Assembly: GCA_921293015.1 (NCBI GenBank)
Contig: OV121092.1
Span: forward strand, 6,206,001 to 6,270,000
Length of the DNA stretch: 64,000 nucleotides
Reading direction: 5' to 3'
Origin: Phorcus lineatus
Taxonomy: Eukaryota; Mollusca; Gastropoda; Trochida; Trochidae
Under the pieces are notes generated by a model. That model had not been told where the DNA came from and ran no database searches. It worked only from the letters and a program-made list of their open reading frames with translations. Below, one piece after another: positions 49,301 to 60,376 of the stretch; position 1 is the first letter of the stretch; each line of letters opens with the position of its first letter. Made by a program: the position numbers and the translations under genes.

Positions 49301-51164
49301 ATGGTCTTTTTAAAAAGGGTGTCCAGTGACTTTTAACATAGTCCCTACGCCACAAAAAAACACCTATTCAGCTCTTCTGGTTAGTCTGTAGCAAACTTTT
49401 GTATGGAAGGTGAAATGCATAGTGGAAATTAATTACGTCCTCAGGACAAAGTTCGTTTGTACCCTTTGATGTCATTTATGATGGCTTAGATCGGAGATAC
49501 TGTCATTAGAACAGTCTTCCACCGCCATCCCAGTTGTTTCTATCTTCCCGTGTTAGTTGGAGAGGACGGGATGGTCTCTCACTAAATGTTTACCAGTGAC
49601 AAAAATACATCCAAAACAGCACCTACGCCAAATTTCTTATATTCTGTATTTAGGATATCCATCACTCTTCGAAGAGAAAAAAGAAACGAGAGAAAGTAAG
49701 AATTCATATGGTGTTAGATAATTTTTGGGTTATTCAGATTTTCCTTAAAGAAATTACGTATTTGTAAACAGTTTCACCAAATCGTCTTGAAAGAGGCTTG
49801 GCATCTATACTGATACTCTGATACTGTTAGCTTTACTCTCCAAGAACAACATGAAAGGCACAACAAGATCTTATATTTTAGGCTAAGCATGCAGTAACAC
49901 ATACCAGTGCTTGGAGGTGTTAGATAGTTTCTTTAGAAAGGAAAAACAGACGATTGTAGTGAACTGAATGACCCATTGTTATGAACAATAGGCTGTGATA
50001 GATAATTGGTTGAAAAAAAGTTTGACAGGTTTTAGGTATGTAAATCAATACTTCGTTTGTGATCATGTTAGTAATAATGCTCCAAGGAAATGAGTTTCAA
50101 TCAAAGTTGTTGGTATTCAAATAGTCAATAACATACATGTATATCAAAACACATCAGAATTCAAACAAAGCAAGTTGTAGCCAATTTTAACTTTTTTTTA
50201 GAAAAAAAAATTCTTTTAAATGTAATCACTATCTATTGTGCTTCCTTGCTCTGCAGTGTGATTGCTTTTTGTAATATTAGCAATATCAACATACTTAGAA
50301 TCTGGAACATCCCCTTAGGACTTTGATGAAAATGTTTACACGATAGGCTTGCAAGAATGTTTTAATCACGTCATCACATAGACGCGTCAGGAAGCCGTTC
50401 ATTATATGGTACATGCATACATCAACATGTTATTCTATTAGCACAGATGTCTTTGATCCGACACACATGTGTGTACCACATGTTTATGTAATATAAAAAA
50501 ATTATGGGTCGTTACATGTAATATTACATGAATATTTCATTGGTGTCTTATAGCTTTAAAGCCTCGAAATAATCAGAAGTAGAGTATCAGCCTACCGTAA
50601 GCAGTGGTTGGTAGGATTGGATATTTGTTCTACAGAATAAGGCATAATATAAGTTGACAATAAATGTATTTTAAGAATCAAATCCCAATCCAGTCAATAC
50701 TGATATTTTATTCTTTTGGTGAATGGCTGCGAATGAGGTTTGAAAGGGATGTTAATTATATCTCATTACAATTGTTTTGAAAAGGTTTATAAAGGATATG
50801 TATCAAAAACATCTTTTTCAAATGTTTTAGGAATTGAATTTTAAGCAAAATGTGTCTTGCGTCAAGGTCAGCGTCTTCAGGAATAACATGATTAACATTG
50901 TAAAAGTAAAAGTTTGTTTATTTAAAGTCAAAGTCAAAAGTTGAACAATAAACTCTTAATGATACTAAAGTCTTCTGCAAATTTAAACTAAATTCAAAAT
51001 CGAAACAGACGTATCAGTAAAGTTAATCATCATGAAATCACCTTTCAAAAGTCATCACTATATCTACATTTCTAGTCAATCATTCGAGTTATATATTTAC
51101 ACAACTATTTGGGTGCGTTCATATTTTTTCTGTATACTAATAACTACTGAGTAAGTGCAAAAGG

Positions 51165-51245
51165 ACTCTGTTGAGAGTTCAATGGTAGGTCATTGTTTAA
51201 AATCTGTTTAAAACGATATCGTAGGAGATATCAATGGGTCTCAAA
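51165..51245 (+). repeat. Repeat R5, copy 3 (distal part)
   Basis: GGTCATTGTTTAAAATCTGT and ACGATATCGTAGGAGATATC match the distal halves of the R5 copies at 12838 and 26265. Confidence 0.45.
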
Positions 51246-52486
51246 CTTACCTATTACCCTGATAGTTGAATTGTATGATAATTTTTAGGATTTTTGAAAA
51301 GCTATTATATTAGTGACAAACATTGCTTTGTTGTTTCAAATGACTTGGTCAAATTTAAATTGTAGGTTGAAATCAACTGCGCTGTTTTTAAAGGAGCAAA
51401 GGTTTCAGCCTTGCTGAAATATGCCCAAAAGTGTTTGCAATGTGTTTTTTACATCTAGGAAGTAGGTAGAAACGTATAAAACGTATTTAATATGTGAAGC
51501 AAATAGGAGATTAATTTTGTAAATTCAAGTTATAAAACATTTAAATGGCTGAAAAGCATCATTATCTCACAAAATTGTATCATTAAGTTAATCGTGTGGA
51601 CAAAAAGGTTGAATAAGTATATGTATGAGCAAAACAAATCCCCTTTAGATAATTAAAACTGTTTAAAAATAATAATCACATTTAATTTTCATCATTGTAC
51701 AAGACAATAAAAATGTAATGTAAAGCAAAATGCTGATAAAGGAACTTGAATACTTGATTTATTACATGGTTATGTACACAAGGATGAATATGCCAAATTG
51801 ATTATGCAGCATGAAATGCATGAGCCAAAAAACACGGATGTTATTCCCTTGAGGTAAATGTAAATTCATGAATTTCATTTAAATCAGCGAATTTGTATGC
51901 CGAGAGGGGAATCATAAATCTTTATTGATGCGATGAAACAACTTCCTTGTTCCACAGGTGCTACGGTTTTGATATAGCACTTCTTGGTTATAATGGTCTC
52001 TAGGAATACACCTAGAAAAAGTTAAACAATATTGATTATTTCCATCAATTGCACTTTTGTCCAATATTTTACTAATGTTCTACTGTACTTAATACTGTAG
52101 TTTAAATTCAAATCTGTGCCAATAGATATTAATATTTTAGATGAATCTAAGATATAATTAACAAAACGTACAAAAATATTCTCAATATAACTGTATCATT
52201 ATAAGCACTTCATTGTCTCAAGTAGTATAAATAAAAAAGCTTTGTCGCCTTCCTCAATGGATAATCACTTTCAACGATTCGAAGACTGGGTTTTGCAATA
52301 TATGACTCTAATTGTTACAATTGACTTTATACCAAAGAATAAAACGTGAACCACATTTATGAAACAAGAAACTTTCCAAAACAACAAACAGTTTAAAGTT
52401 ACAATAAAGACTAATATAAATAATTAACGAGTAAAACAATATAAAATTAGTCAAAATATGTTTACTAACAGCAGTTGGTAAGATTG

Positions 52487-53100
52487 CAGCTGCATACCGA
52501 AAGTTTGTTCACTTACATGTACCACTGAATCGTAGTGAAAATATCATGTAATTTGGGTTTCGTTTCAACGTTAATAGAATAACTTCAGCAAGACTGACAA
52601 TGGATCACCCACTGTCCATGTGTGAAATAACCATTCTTGAACTCATTTTGGCATTGTCGTGCAAAAATTCGAATTTTTGCATATTGATATAGACAGAAGG
52701 GGTCACTTTTTCAAAATTTCGATTTCGGTAAATGTCGAATGAAATGTTCCATATCGACTCTCTGATATTAAAACCAACATTATCACATTGACTTTGTGCT
52801 AAGAAACAAACGTGACTGATGTTTAAAGAAGTTGATAACTCCTAAAGGATTTTATTGAGAAAAATGAAAATGAGTGCTATCGGAATTTTGACCCCTGGTC
52901 ACTTCAATGACTTGCAAAAACGGGTACGGGTAATTACCTTTGCCTTTGCCTTAAAGAAGAATGCATCTGCATATGTGTATGGAAAATTCAATATTAAACT
53001 TTTTTCCCCCGCAGTGCTGCGATACGACAAAGGCATCTCAAATTATATGATATTTGCACTAAGATATCAGGTATAAGAACACACTTTTGGCCTGCAGCTG
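52487..53100 (+). mobile_element. TA-flanked MITE M3 (CAGCTGC family)
   Basis: Close to M1 along its whole length. The left end is CAGCTGCATACCGAAAGTTT and the right end is TTTTGGCCTGCAGCTG followed by TA. Long shared runs include CATATCGACTCTCTGATATT and CACATTGACTTTGTGCTAAG. The 73-codon frame at 52855-53076 is repeat sequence. Confidence 0.85.
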
Positions 53101-54506
53101 TAGTCATGTCTTCATAAATCTGGTTGGCAAATCCGACAAGGTGAAAAACAAGTTAAGTTAAAATTAAATTAAATATAGAAACCAGTACGAAGTTAAATCT
53201 GTGAATGTAAGTTTCCTGAGCCAGCCACAGATATAGGTTTGTCACAGAAACATGTATCCCTGTAAACTTCCACAAGTATGACAATTATGAGATATCCAGG
53301 AAACTCATAGGAATCATTTTAACAAGCTAGCTTACATAAACAAAACATACAAGTGTGTGACTAATTGAACAGTGCAGCCTATTCAACGCAATGTTAAACA
53401 TTAAAACAATGACATTCTCAAAACAATTGAAATGTAATGACAAAATTTTGAATACCTTTCTAAAGTACGTATTTCAAAGATACATTTTTTTTGCCTGTGT
53501 TTGTATATAATCTCTATCGATTGATAAAGAGAAAGAACCTGTCTTTGTTACATGAATAGGCAATGTAATATATACATGTTTCTCACTCAAGTAGTTTGTC
53601 GTGACATTGATAGAAATGTTGGATGTTTTCTAGCAATTGTCACACCGATGAACTGGAACAGAAAGGTTTATGTAGGATACGAAATTAACAACCAATTTAT
53701 AAAGTTTCAAGAATGAAATTGCTATGATAATTATCTTGGTACAAGTCGTTAATGAACAACTCAAGCTTTTCAACTTGAAATGAAAAACATAATTTTCAGT
53801 TTGCAGGTATTAGAAATGTTAAAAAAGGAAAAATGTTAAATACCATGACTGCATAAAAGCAATGAAAGACTTAGTCATCTGCCATCACATATCTTTCCAA
53901 ATAAAATACTATTAAGAATTTCCTTAAAACTGTCTTAGATAAATATATGTTGTAATGAAAGACCAACACCTTACAGGACAAAATAACAAAACTACTTGTG
54001 AGGTTGTGTCGATATATGTAACTGTAACATGTAACTGTGTACATATCCTTATCATTTGCGGATTCAAAATTGTTGCTTTTACGTCACCTTAGAAGTAGAA
54101 ACGATTTGGTATTGAGAATAGCAAAGGAAAAAATTATATAAGTGTAGGGTTGACAGCTTATCAGTTTCACATTCAAAATATTCCCGAGATTACAACAGAA
54201 AGACAGATAAACACATTCCGTAGATCACATATACGATTTGAACATCATATCCTTTCGTTCATCCGGAATTGTAGTGAATGTTGCTTGTAGCACCTGTTCT
54301 AAAGAACAAGTAATATGAGAAACATATAATTTCTTTTCCACATTTGGACATCTTCCATTACGAGTTGCTTGAAAGAACGCTAAATTGTGAAATAGATACC
54401 CGAGAATACATTGCCTTTGAAAGTTGTTACACTTCTTAGTTATGAATCAAATAATTGTGTGACGATGGTGAAATTATTCAATATCCACTTACATGTTAAA
54501 TACGTT

Positions 54507-55580
54507 TTATTACCCACGTGGGACTTCGTAACGGGGTTTCATAACAATCTGTTATGACACATATATGTCATAACAACTTTGAGGGATTTGATTGGCTGAT
54601 ACATGAGTTTTGACGTTACCGGTACTATATTCATCAGCTATTTCATTCATGATTTCCATTCATAAGTTTTCGTTCCTAAGCACACGAAAAACGAGAATTT
54701 TCATAATATAATCCAAATAAAACTTAATTTTCATTGTGGCTTCATGCAAAGCTTTTCTTTCCTTTAATTACTGAAATGTCCGTAAATGAATAGAAAAACG
54801 ATACAATCTAAATAAGTAACAACATTCGTCTGCTATGTTTATCGGGACTCATGTAAACAAAGATGGCGTCACCCGTAAAAATCAATGATTTGGTCAAAAT
54901 CGGTGGAAAAGTTATTGGACGAGTTGTGAATGTTATTCGGCCTTTGAACACTTTTAGCATATATGTTGTCAAGACTTCTCAGGGGGAAAAGCAAATACCT
55001 AGTTATAGACTTACTGTTTAGCCATTGCCACTGTCGACATCCGCCAAGCGTCGCCGTATTGTTTACAATTAGATCTACAGTGACTTGTCCTCTGATGAAG
55101 AATAGTTGCAATTGAATGAAAAGCTTCTTTACCAGTTGAAAGTTTTTAAGACATAAATTTCAATGTTATTCCCTTTTGAGGCCAAATGTTACGTGTGCCA
55201 TTCAAAACGTGTCTTTTATGCGTTGTGTCACGACTCGCCTTGAGTGACGGCCGACTGACGTTGAGCCGAGATTTAGGTCACATTCATCAGTTCAGAATGT
55301 TGACAGTTTTCGCGAGTTTATGCTGAATAAAAGATTTGTAGACCAAACCAAGTCTTTAAATGAATTGAATTAAAGCATTTTTGTAGTTTATTTTCATGTG
55401 TTTCTTTATCAAATGTAATGAACTACATTACACCAAAGCAGCGTACGTTTTCCGAAGTGAAGGTGCCGACATTCCAATCACCAGTGTAATGTATTAATCC
55501 GCGTTTTGAGTTTCTTTATAGGGAAGCTAAATTTTACTTTAATTTGACGATGTTTTCATTGTAAAAAACGTGGGTAATAA
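54507..55580. mobile_element. TTATTACCC-type element H4 (1074 bp) with coding-like insert
   Basis: Termini are TTATTACCCACGT and its inverse ACGTGGGTAATAA, a perfect 13-bp TIR. Near the left end is GATTTGATTGGCTGATACAT with TGACGTTACCGG, similar in style to the interiors of H2 and F1. It is about three times longer than H3. The extra length includes a plus-strand coding-like segment at 54863-55105. No transposase domain was recognised. Confidence 0.75.
54863..55018 (+). CDS. 52-codon N-terminal exon-like ORF inside element H4
   Basis: ATG lies in a strong initiation context (AAGATGGCG). The frame reads MASPVKINDLVKIGGKVIGR, then VVNVIRPLNTFSIYVVKTSQ, and stops at a TAG (55019-55021). The same frame resumes with STSAKRRRIVYN (basic, NLS-like), a second TAG, and SDLSSDEE (acidic) before a third stop at 55103. 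The composition is protein-like, unlike the surroundings. IGGKVIGRVV weakly suggests a beta-barrel fold, but I do not recognise a family. It may be a captured host exon or the vestige of an element-encoded protein. Too short to function alone. Confidence 0.4.
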
Positions 55581-55581
55581 A

Positions 55582-55732
55582 TAGGATACAAAACTCGTTC
55601 CCCTTTCATATCAAGTTTATGTCCCTCGTGAAATAATTTTGATTTGTCACTCGCCAAGGCTCGTGACAAAGCAAAATTATTTCACTTGGGACATAAACTT
55701 GATATGAAAGGGGAAGCTCGTTTGATACCCTA
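55582..55732. mobile_element. 151-bp foldback hairpin adjoining H4
   Basis: The arms (left CTTTCATATCAAGTTTATGT, then CCCTCGTGAAATAATTTTG) are almost exact inverses over about 50 bp. The centre GTCACTCGCCAAGGCTCGTG is itself partly self-complementary. Ends are TAGGATAC and GATACCCTA, and TAAA flanks both sides. It starts one base past the H4 terminus. In H2 and H3 a similar hairpin is part of the element, so this may be H4's own subterminal module. Confidence 0.8.
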
Positions 55733-57265
55733 TAAATAGAAACTAAGATATATTTATAATTGTTTATATTTATGAAGTCAATACATTTTCGATTTTATTA
55801 AACTAAAAACATAATTTATTTTTAATTGTAATTAAAATACAAATGGTGGGCGTATCATTATTTACCTTGATAAGTCCCTGCATACTGCATATTAGATATA
55901 CTTTTACTTATCATAGAGCTTTAAAAAAACACATTTTTACTTTTAGATAATTGCACTTTACACACACAGTTGTGTTTGAAATGTCTTCTCAATAATAATG
56001 CTTTACTGCATTGCATCAACGGATAAAGAGGTTGACAGATAAGATTTGAATGCATATTTTGATAAGATATTTTTGATTAAACCACAAACACGATATTCAA
56101 AGTCAATAAGACCTTGAAAGCTTCCGTTCAAACTTCAAATGCATATACGATGCTTGATATGTTTAGAATTTTGCTCCACAATTATAATACTTTGACATGA
56201 ACAACGGTTAGATCATAGCTTTGTCAATCAATTTTAAGAAACAAATTAGATTTTGAAAAAAAGATTCCTGTCATTGACAGTGTGATCTGTTTTAGAAATT
56301 ACAGAATGGAATCAACTGATTAAAATTCTAATTTTGTTATCAATCTTAAAATCCAATCACCAATGATGCATCTTGATATTTCAGTGAAAAAATAATCTTC
56401 TTTTTCTTTGAGGGTAAAATATTTGATTTTTGAATCAAAGTTAATCATTGTAACTTGGAAAATTGTATAAAACGTATTTTCAGTGAGAACATGTTTTATT
56501 CTGAAAGACTTATTACCAATACTATGTCTGGATATTTGAATGAAAGCCTCTTGGAATATAGGCAATAAAGGTAACTGTAATGTACGAAGATAAATAAATG
56601 AACACAACGAGATACAGGCCGTTGTAATGAATACATAATAAATTATTTGCAGAAAGTTTGGAAAAATGTTGATTACATCCCATTTGTCCAAAATGATCTA
56701 AAATAGTGACTACATCAACATGTTCACCCCAAGATTAAGCCATGTCAATAATGTTAAAGGGGTAGAACATGATTTGAAAAGGAAAAATCTACAGAGAAGA
56801 TACGCTGGCGATTCCAGCGAAAACTTATCAGGCACCAAATACTAAATTTATAACTAAGAGGTTGCAACACTGACTATTAAGCATTCGATATTGAAAATCA
56901 ATTTGAAATTTTAAAACATTTTATATTCATGATGTTTAGAGATACAACTCATACATAAATAGATTGCAACCACCATCTCATAAAGTAAAATTGAAAAGTA
57001 AGCCAGGAAAATATACAGGCAATGATAACAAAAAACACCACCCTTTACCTAAATACACAAAGCTGATCAGGAGCGTTCTTCACAGGCAATTTAACTGATT
57101 TATCAACTACTTGAGCAAACAAACAAAACAATTACAAATGTGTGTTAAAATGATTTCAGATTGCTAAATAGAAACTTTACATGCTTCAGGGAACGTGCAG
57201 AGATCTTTCCAAGATCACCTCAGAGATCATTAACCGTCGTACAGAGCAAGTGGTGGAAAGGAGTA

Positions 57266-57578
57266 ATGTGAGGTGAGGTGGTGTTTAACGCCGATTTCAA
57301 GATTATTTCACTTATATCGCGGCTGCTAGTATTATTGCAGGGAGAAAGCCCGCAACACCATTGTGGCTATGCATTGCGGTGAAACCTGCGAGCATCGGCT
57401 GGAACTATCGAAGCATGGGTTGTACTGCGCTGAAATTCAGTGTAGCATTGCACCCAAACCTGATTGCGTGTAGAACAGTTCTCTACTGCAGACAAAGTTG
57501 CCGAGCCCCTGGCGGGATTCGAACCACGGACCTCTTGATCCGAAGCCGAACGCGCTAACCACTGCGCTATCCCGCCCC
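57266..57578 (-). mobile_element. tRNA-derived SINE, copy S4 (full length, with target duplication)
   Basis: The best copy. Read from 57578 on the minus strand: GGGGCGGGATAGCGCAGTGG (A-box region), GTTAGCGCGTTCGGCTTCGG, GTGGTTCGAATCCCGCCAGG (B box) and GTCTGCAGTAGAGAACTG. The central GTTTCACCGCAATGCATAGC and the GGCGTTAAACACCACCTCAC tail complete it. TGGAAAGG plus GAGT/TGTG variants flank both sides (57254 and 57579), an apparent target-site duplication of about 8-12 bp. The head resembles a tRNA with TCG at the anticodon position, a tentative assignment. Confidence 0.93.
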
Positions 57579-57635
57579 TGGAAAGGTGTGAACAACGACG
57601 TAAAAGAATTTGGCAGGCTGAAGCTAGCAAGTTTT

Positions 57636-59370
57636 TAGTTATTAGTTATTCATTATTCAAATAACGAATAAGTAACTGGTTAGTTATTCGTAATTCGAAT
57701 AACGACCAGTTAGTTATTCGATATTATAATAATGAATAACTAACTGGCAGTTTTTGAAGAATGAATAACTAACTAGCTAGTTATTCGTTTTTTGAATAAG
57801 GCAATGATGACTCATTTCATGGATTATTTACGTATCTGAAAGTTAAGCATTGGTAACGATAGGGTGTTAGTTAGTTATTCGATATTCAAATAATGAATTA
57901 CTAACTGGTAGTTTTGAATAATGAATAACTAACTGGTTATTCGTTTTTTGAATAAGGCCCTAGTGAATCATTTCGTGGTTTATTTGCGTATCTGAAAGTT
58001 TAGCATTGGTAACGATAGGGGATATGGGAGGGGTTGGACATGTATCACAGCTTTCTCATTTCCAAAAGGTATTAACAGTAACTTGTAAGGAAACAACTTT
58101 TCCATCCTTCAGCTCCCATCAAAAACACGCTACCCTGACCAACGTCCAACCAGGTCCAAAATCACATCTCATTCAATGTCTATAACTTACATAGACATAT
58201 ATAGAAAGTACACGTAATGAATAATCAACTGGCAGTTGTGAATAACGAATAGAGTTATTCGTTATTCTAATAATGATTAACTCAATGATTGTTTTGAACA
58301 ACGAATAATGAATTGCTAACTGGTTAGTTATTCGATATTCAAATAATAAATAACTAACTGGCAGTTTTGAATAACGAATAACCAACTGGTTAGGTATTTA
58401 TTATTCAAGAAATGAATAACTAACTGGCAGTTTTTGAATAATGAATTACTAACTGGTTAGTTATTCGATATTCAAATAATGAATAACTAACTGGTTAGTT
58501 ATTCGTTATTAAAATAATGAAGAACTAACTGGCAGTTTTTGAATAATGAATAACTAACTGGTTAGTTATTCGATTTTCAAATAATGAATGACTAACTAAC
58601 AGTTTTGAATAAACTAACTTGTTAGTCATTCGTTATTAAAATAATGAAGAACTATCTGGCAGTTTTGAATAACGAATAACTAACTGGTTAGTTATTCGTT
58701 ATCTAAAAAATAATGAATGACTAACTGACAATTTTGAAAAATGAATAACTAACTGGTTAGTTATTTGATATTCAAATAATAAATAACTAACTGGCAGTTT
58801 TGAATAACGAATATTTTCCAAGTTATTCGAGATCAAACAATGAATGACTAACTGGCAGTTTTTAAATAATAAATAACTAACTGGTTAATTATTCCATATT
58901 CAAATACAGAATGACTAACTGGCAGTTTTGAATAACGAATAAGTAACTGGTTAGTTATTCGATATTCAAATAATTAATAACTAACTGGTTATTCGTTTCT
59001 TAAATAAGGCCCTAGTGAATCATTTCGTGGTTTATTTGCGTATCTGAAAGTTTAGCATTGGTAACGATAGGGGGTACGGGAGGGGTCTGATATGTATCAC
59101 AGCTTTCTGACTTCCAAAAGGTTTTACCAGTAACTTTTAGAGAAGCAACTTTTTCCATCAACCCGCTCCCATCCAAAAATCGCTTCCCTGATCAACGTCC
59201 AACCCGGTCACAAATTACATATATTTTCATCCCATCTCATTCAATGTCTATAACTTACATAGACATATATGTAAGTTTACATAATGAATAATCAACTCGC
59301 AATAGCGAATAACGAATAACTAACTAGTTATTTATTGGATATTCAAATAATGATTAACTCACTGACTGTT
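57636..59370. repeat. Complex AT-rich minisatellite with inverted motifs
   Basis: Dozens of degenerate copies of ACTAACTGGCAGTTTTGAAT and AACTGGTTAGTTATTCGATA, with spacers ATTCAAATAATGAATAACTA. GAATAACTAAC and GTTAGTTATTC recur as inverted 11-mers separated by TG, so many units can form cruciforms. Three larger modules are embedded: a short one at 57797-57866 and two long ones at about 57950-58200 and 59000-59275. They share AATCATTTCGTGGTTTATTT and TTGGTAACGATAGGGG. Small frames here (58173-58385) are artefacts. Confidence 0.95.
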
Positions 59371-59431
59371 TTGAAGATAGAAAGTCAGAAATCCTACCCA
59401 AATAAAAAGAAATAATAATAACAATAATGAT

Positions 59432-59722
59432 AGGTGAGGTGAGTTGGTGTCGATGAAGGTTCTGACATTCAGGGTTTGATCTACTTGAAAGTTTGTTGCT
59501 ATTGAATAGATCAGAACTAGCAAGCTTGACAGGAATAAATGAATCATGATTGGGAGATGTAAGTTGAAGTGAGGGGATATGGGATTTAAGGCGCTTTCAA
59601 GATTATTTCACTCATATCGCGGCTGCTAGTATTATTGCAGGGAGAAAGCCCGCAACACTATTGTGGCTATGCATTGCGGTGAAACCTGCGAGCATCGGCT
59701 GGAACTAGCGAACCATGGGTAA
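59432..59722 (-). mobile_element. SINE core S5 carrying the 140-bp block (59451-59590)
   Basis: The 3' tail remnant GGTGAGGTGAGTTGGTGT is followed by the 140-bp block identical to 2641-2780. SINE sequence then resumes at GCGCTTTCAAGATTATTTCA and runs to the central domain and CATCGGCTGGAACTAGCGAA. The tRNA-like head is absent. The block sits where S4 has GTTTAACGCCG. The right side ends in an ATAATAATAATAAATAA run. Confidence 0.85.
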
Positions 59723-59724
59723 CA

Positions 59725-60285
59725 ATAATGATAATAATAATAAATAACTAATTAATTCCCCATTCAAAGGAACCTAATGAGTAACTAAACAGACGTATAC
59801 GAAAAACTGATCACTGTTACACTATAATTAAGTGTCTTGTGTCTGATTAAGTCAAAGCACCGCTCTTTTAGCGAGAGGTTTATGAGGCCGGTATGAACGG
59901 AAAGTGTCTAGCAATGAATAATAAAGTTTAGATTGTTTAATTGTTTTATGAAGATCTAACAGGAAATAGAGGGACTGAATACGGATAACTTACATATTCA
60001 TCATATGTGATTATTTTTCAATGATTTTTTTATGCCGTTAATTAAGGGGTTTGTCCGTCTCCAATTAAGACAAAAACTAATAGCACTTGAATGGTTTGGA
60101 AAGCAGTTTTCTGGTATTGGTAAATACAGCTAGTCATTCAACTGACTGAAAAACCCAAAGTGTTAGCTGATGGTGCTTATTTTTCACTTGGTCGCAGCTT
60201 AATCAACGCAGCAGTTTCATTGGCCTACATAAAGACAGGTTGGCTAATTTTGTAATAGCTAGGGACAAACTAAAATGCCTCTTGC
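59725..60285. other. Stretch upstream of the decayed gene
   Basis: I see no gene. The start is an AAT-rich simple run, followed by AT-rich unique sequence. Confidence 0.5.
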
Positions 60286-60376
60286 TATTTAAGGCTGTAG
60301 ACGCTTGATCAATGATCAGAGTTTTCGAAGAAGAAGGAAGCATATTATGCTATAATCAATTGTAGTATCTTTAAAC
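60286..60376 (+). promoter_or_regulatory. Possible core promoter and 5' leader of the decayed gene
   Basis: TTGCTATTTAAGGCTGTAG contains a TATA-like TATTTAA about 90 bases before the ATG at 60377, followed by a CAGAGTT that could be near a start site. The spacing is plausible, but motif evidence alone is weak. Confidence 0.25.

Larger units (their letters stand above)
38100..50700. repeat. Segmental-duplication unit C
   Basis: Blocks in order: 38100-38400, 39640-40200, 40268, 40880-40990, 41010-41200, 41240-41640, 41640-41840, 41780-42190, 42350, 43760-44260, 44650-45010, 49310-49580, 50230-50650. It is interrupted by MITEs M1 (38834) and M2 (43136), element H3 (45126) and the long-TIR element at 47115. 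All longer frames here (39604-39888, 43071-43352, 43992-44252) are repeat sequence, and the ones I checked are not kept open in paralogous units. Confidence 0.75.
51440..57260. repeat. Segmental-duplication unit D
   Basis: Blocks in order: 51470-51970, 52020, 53845-53930, 54150-54450, 55930-56260, 56330-57080, 57180-57260. Unit C counterparts are 39640-40200, 40268, 41010, 41240-41540, 43760, 44380-45010. The final block matches 30180-30260 of unit A. It is interrupted by MITE M3, element H4 with its hairpin neighbour, and ended by SINE S4. The 123-codon minus-strand frame at 56320-56691 has hydrophobic stretches (VFITTACISLCSFIYL), but the unit C counterpart is broken by stops and indels. 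Confidence 0.75.

Noticed and set aside
56320..56691. 123-codon minus-strand ORF with hydrophobic stretches
   Set aside because: The hydrophobicity fits AT-rich DNA read in frame. The unit C counterpart (44380-44690) has stops and deletions.
57502..57578. Possible tRNA gene on the minus strand
   Set aside because: It has A- and B-box-like sequences and a tRNA-like fold in part, but it is the head of a SINE with a conserved body, tail and target duplication, not a stand-alone tRNA gene.
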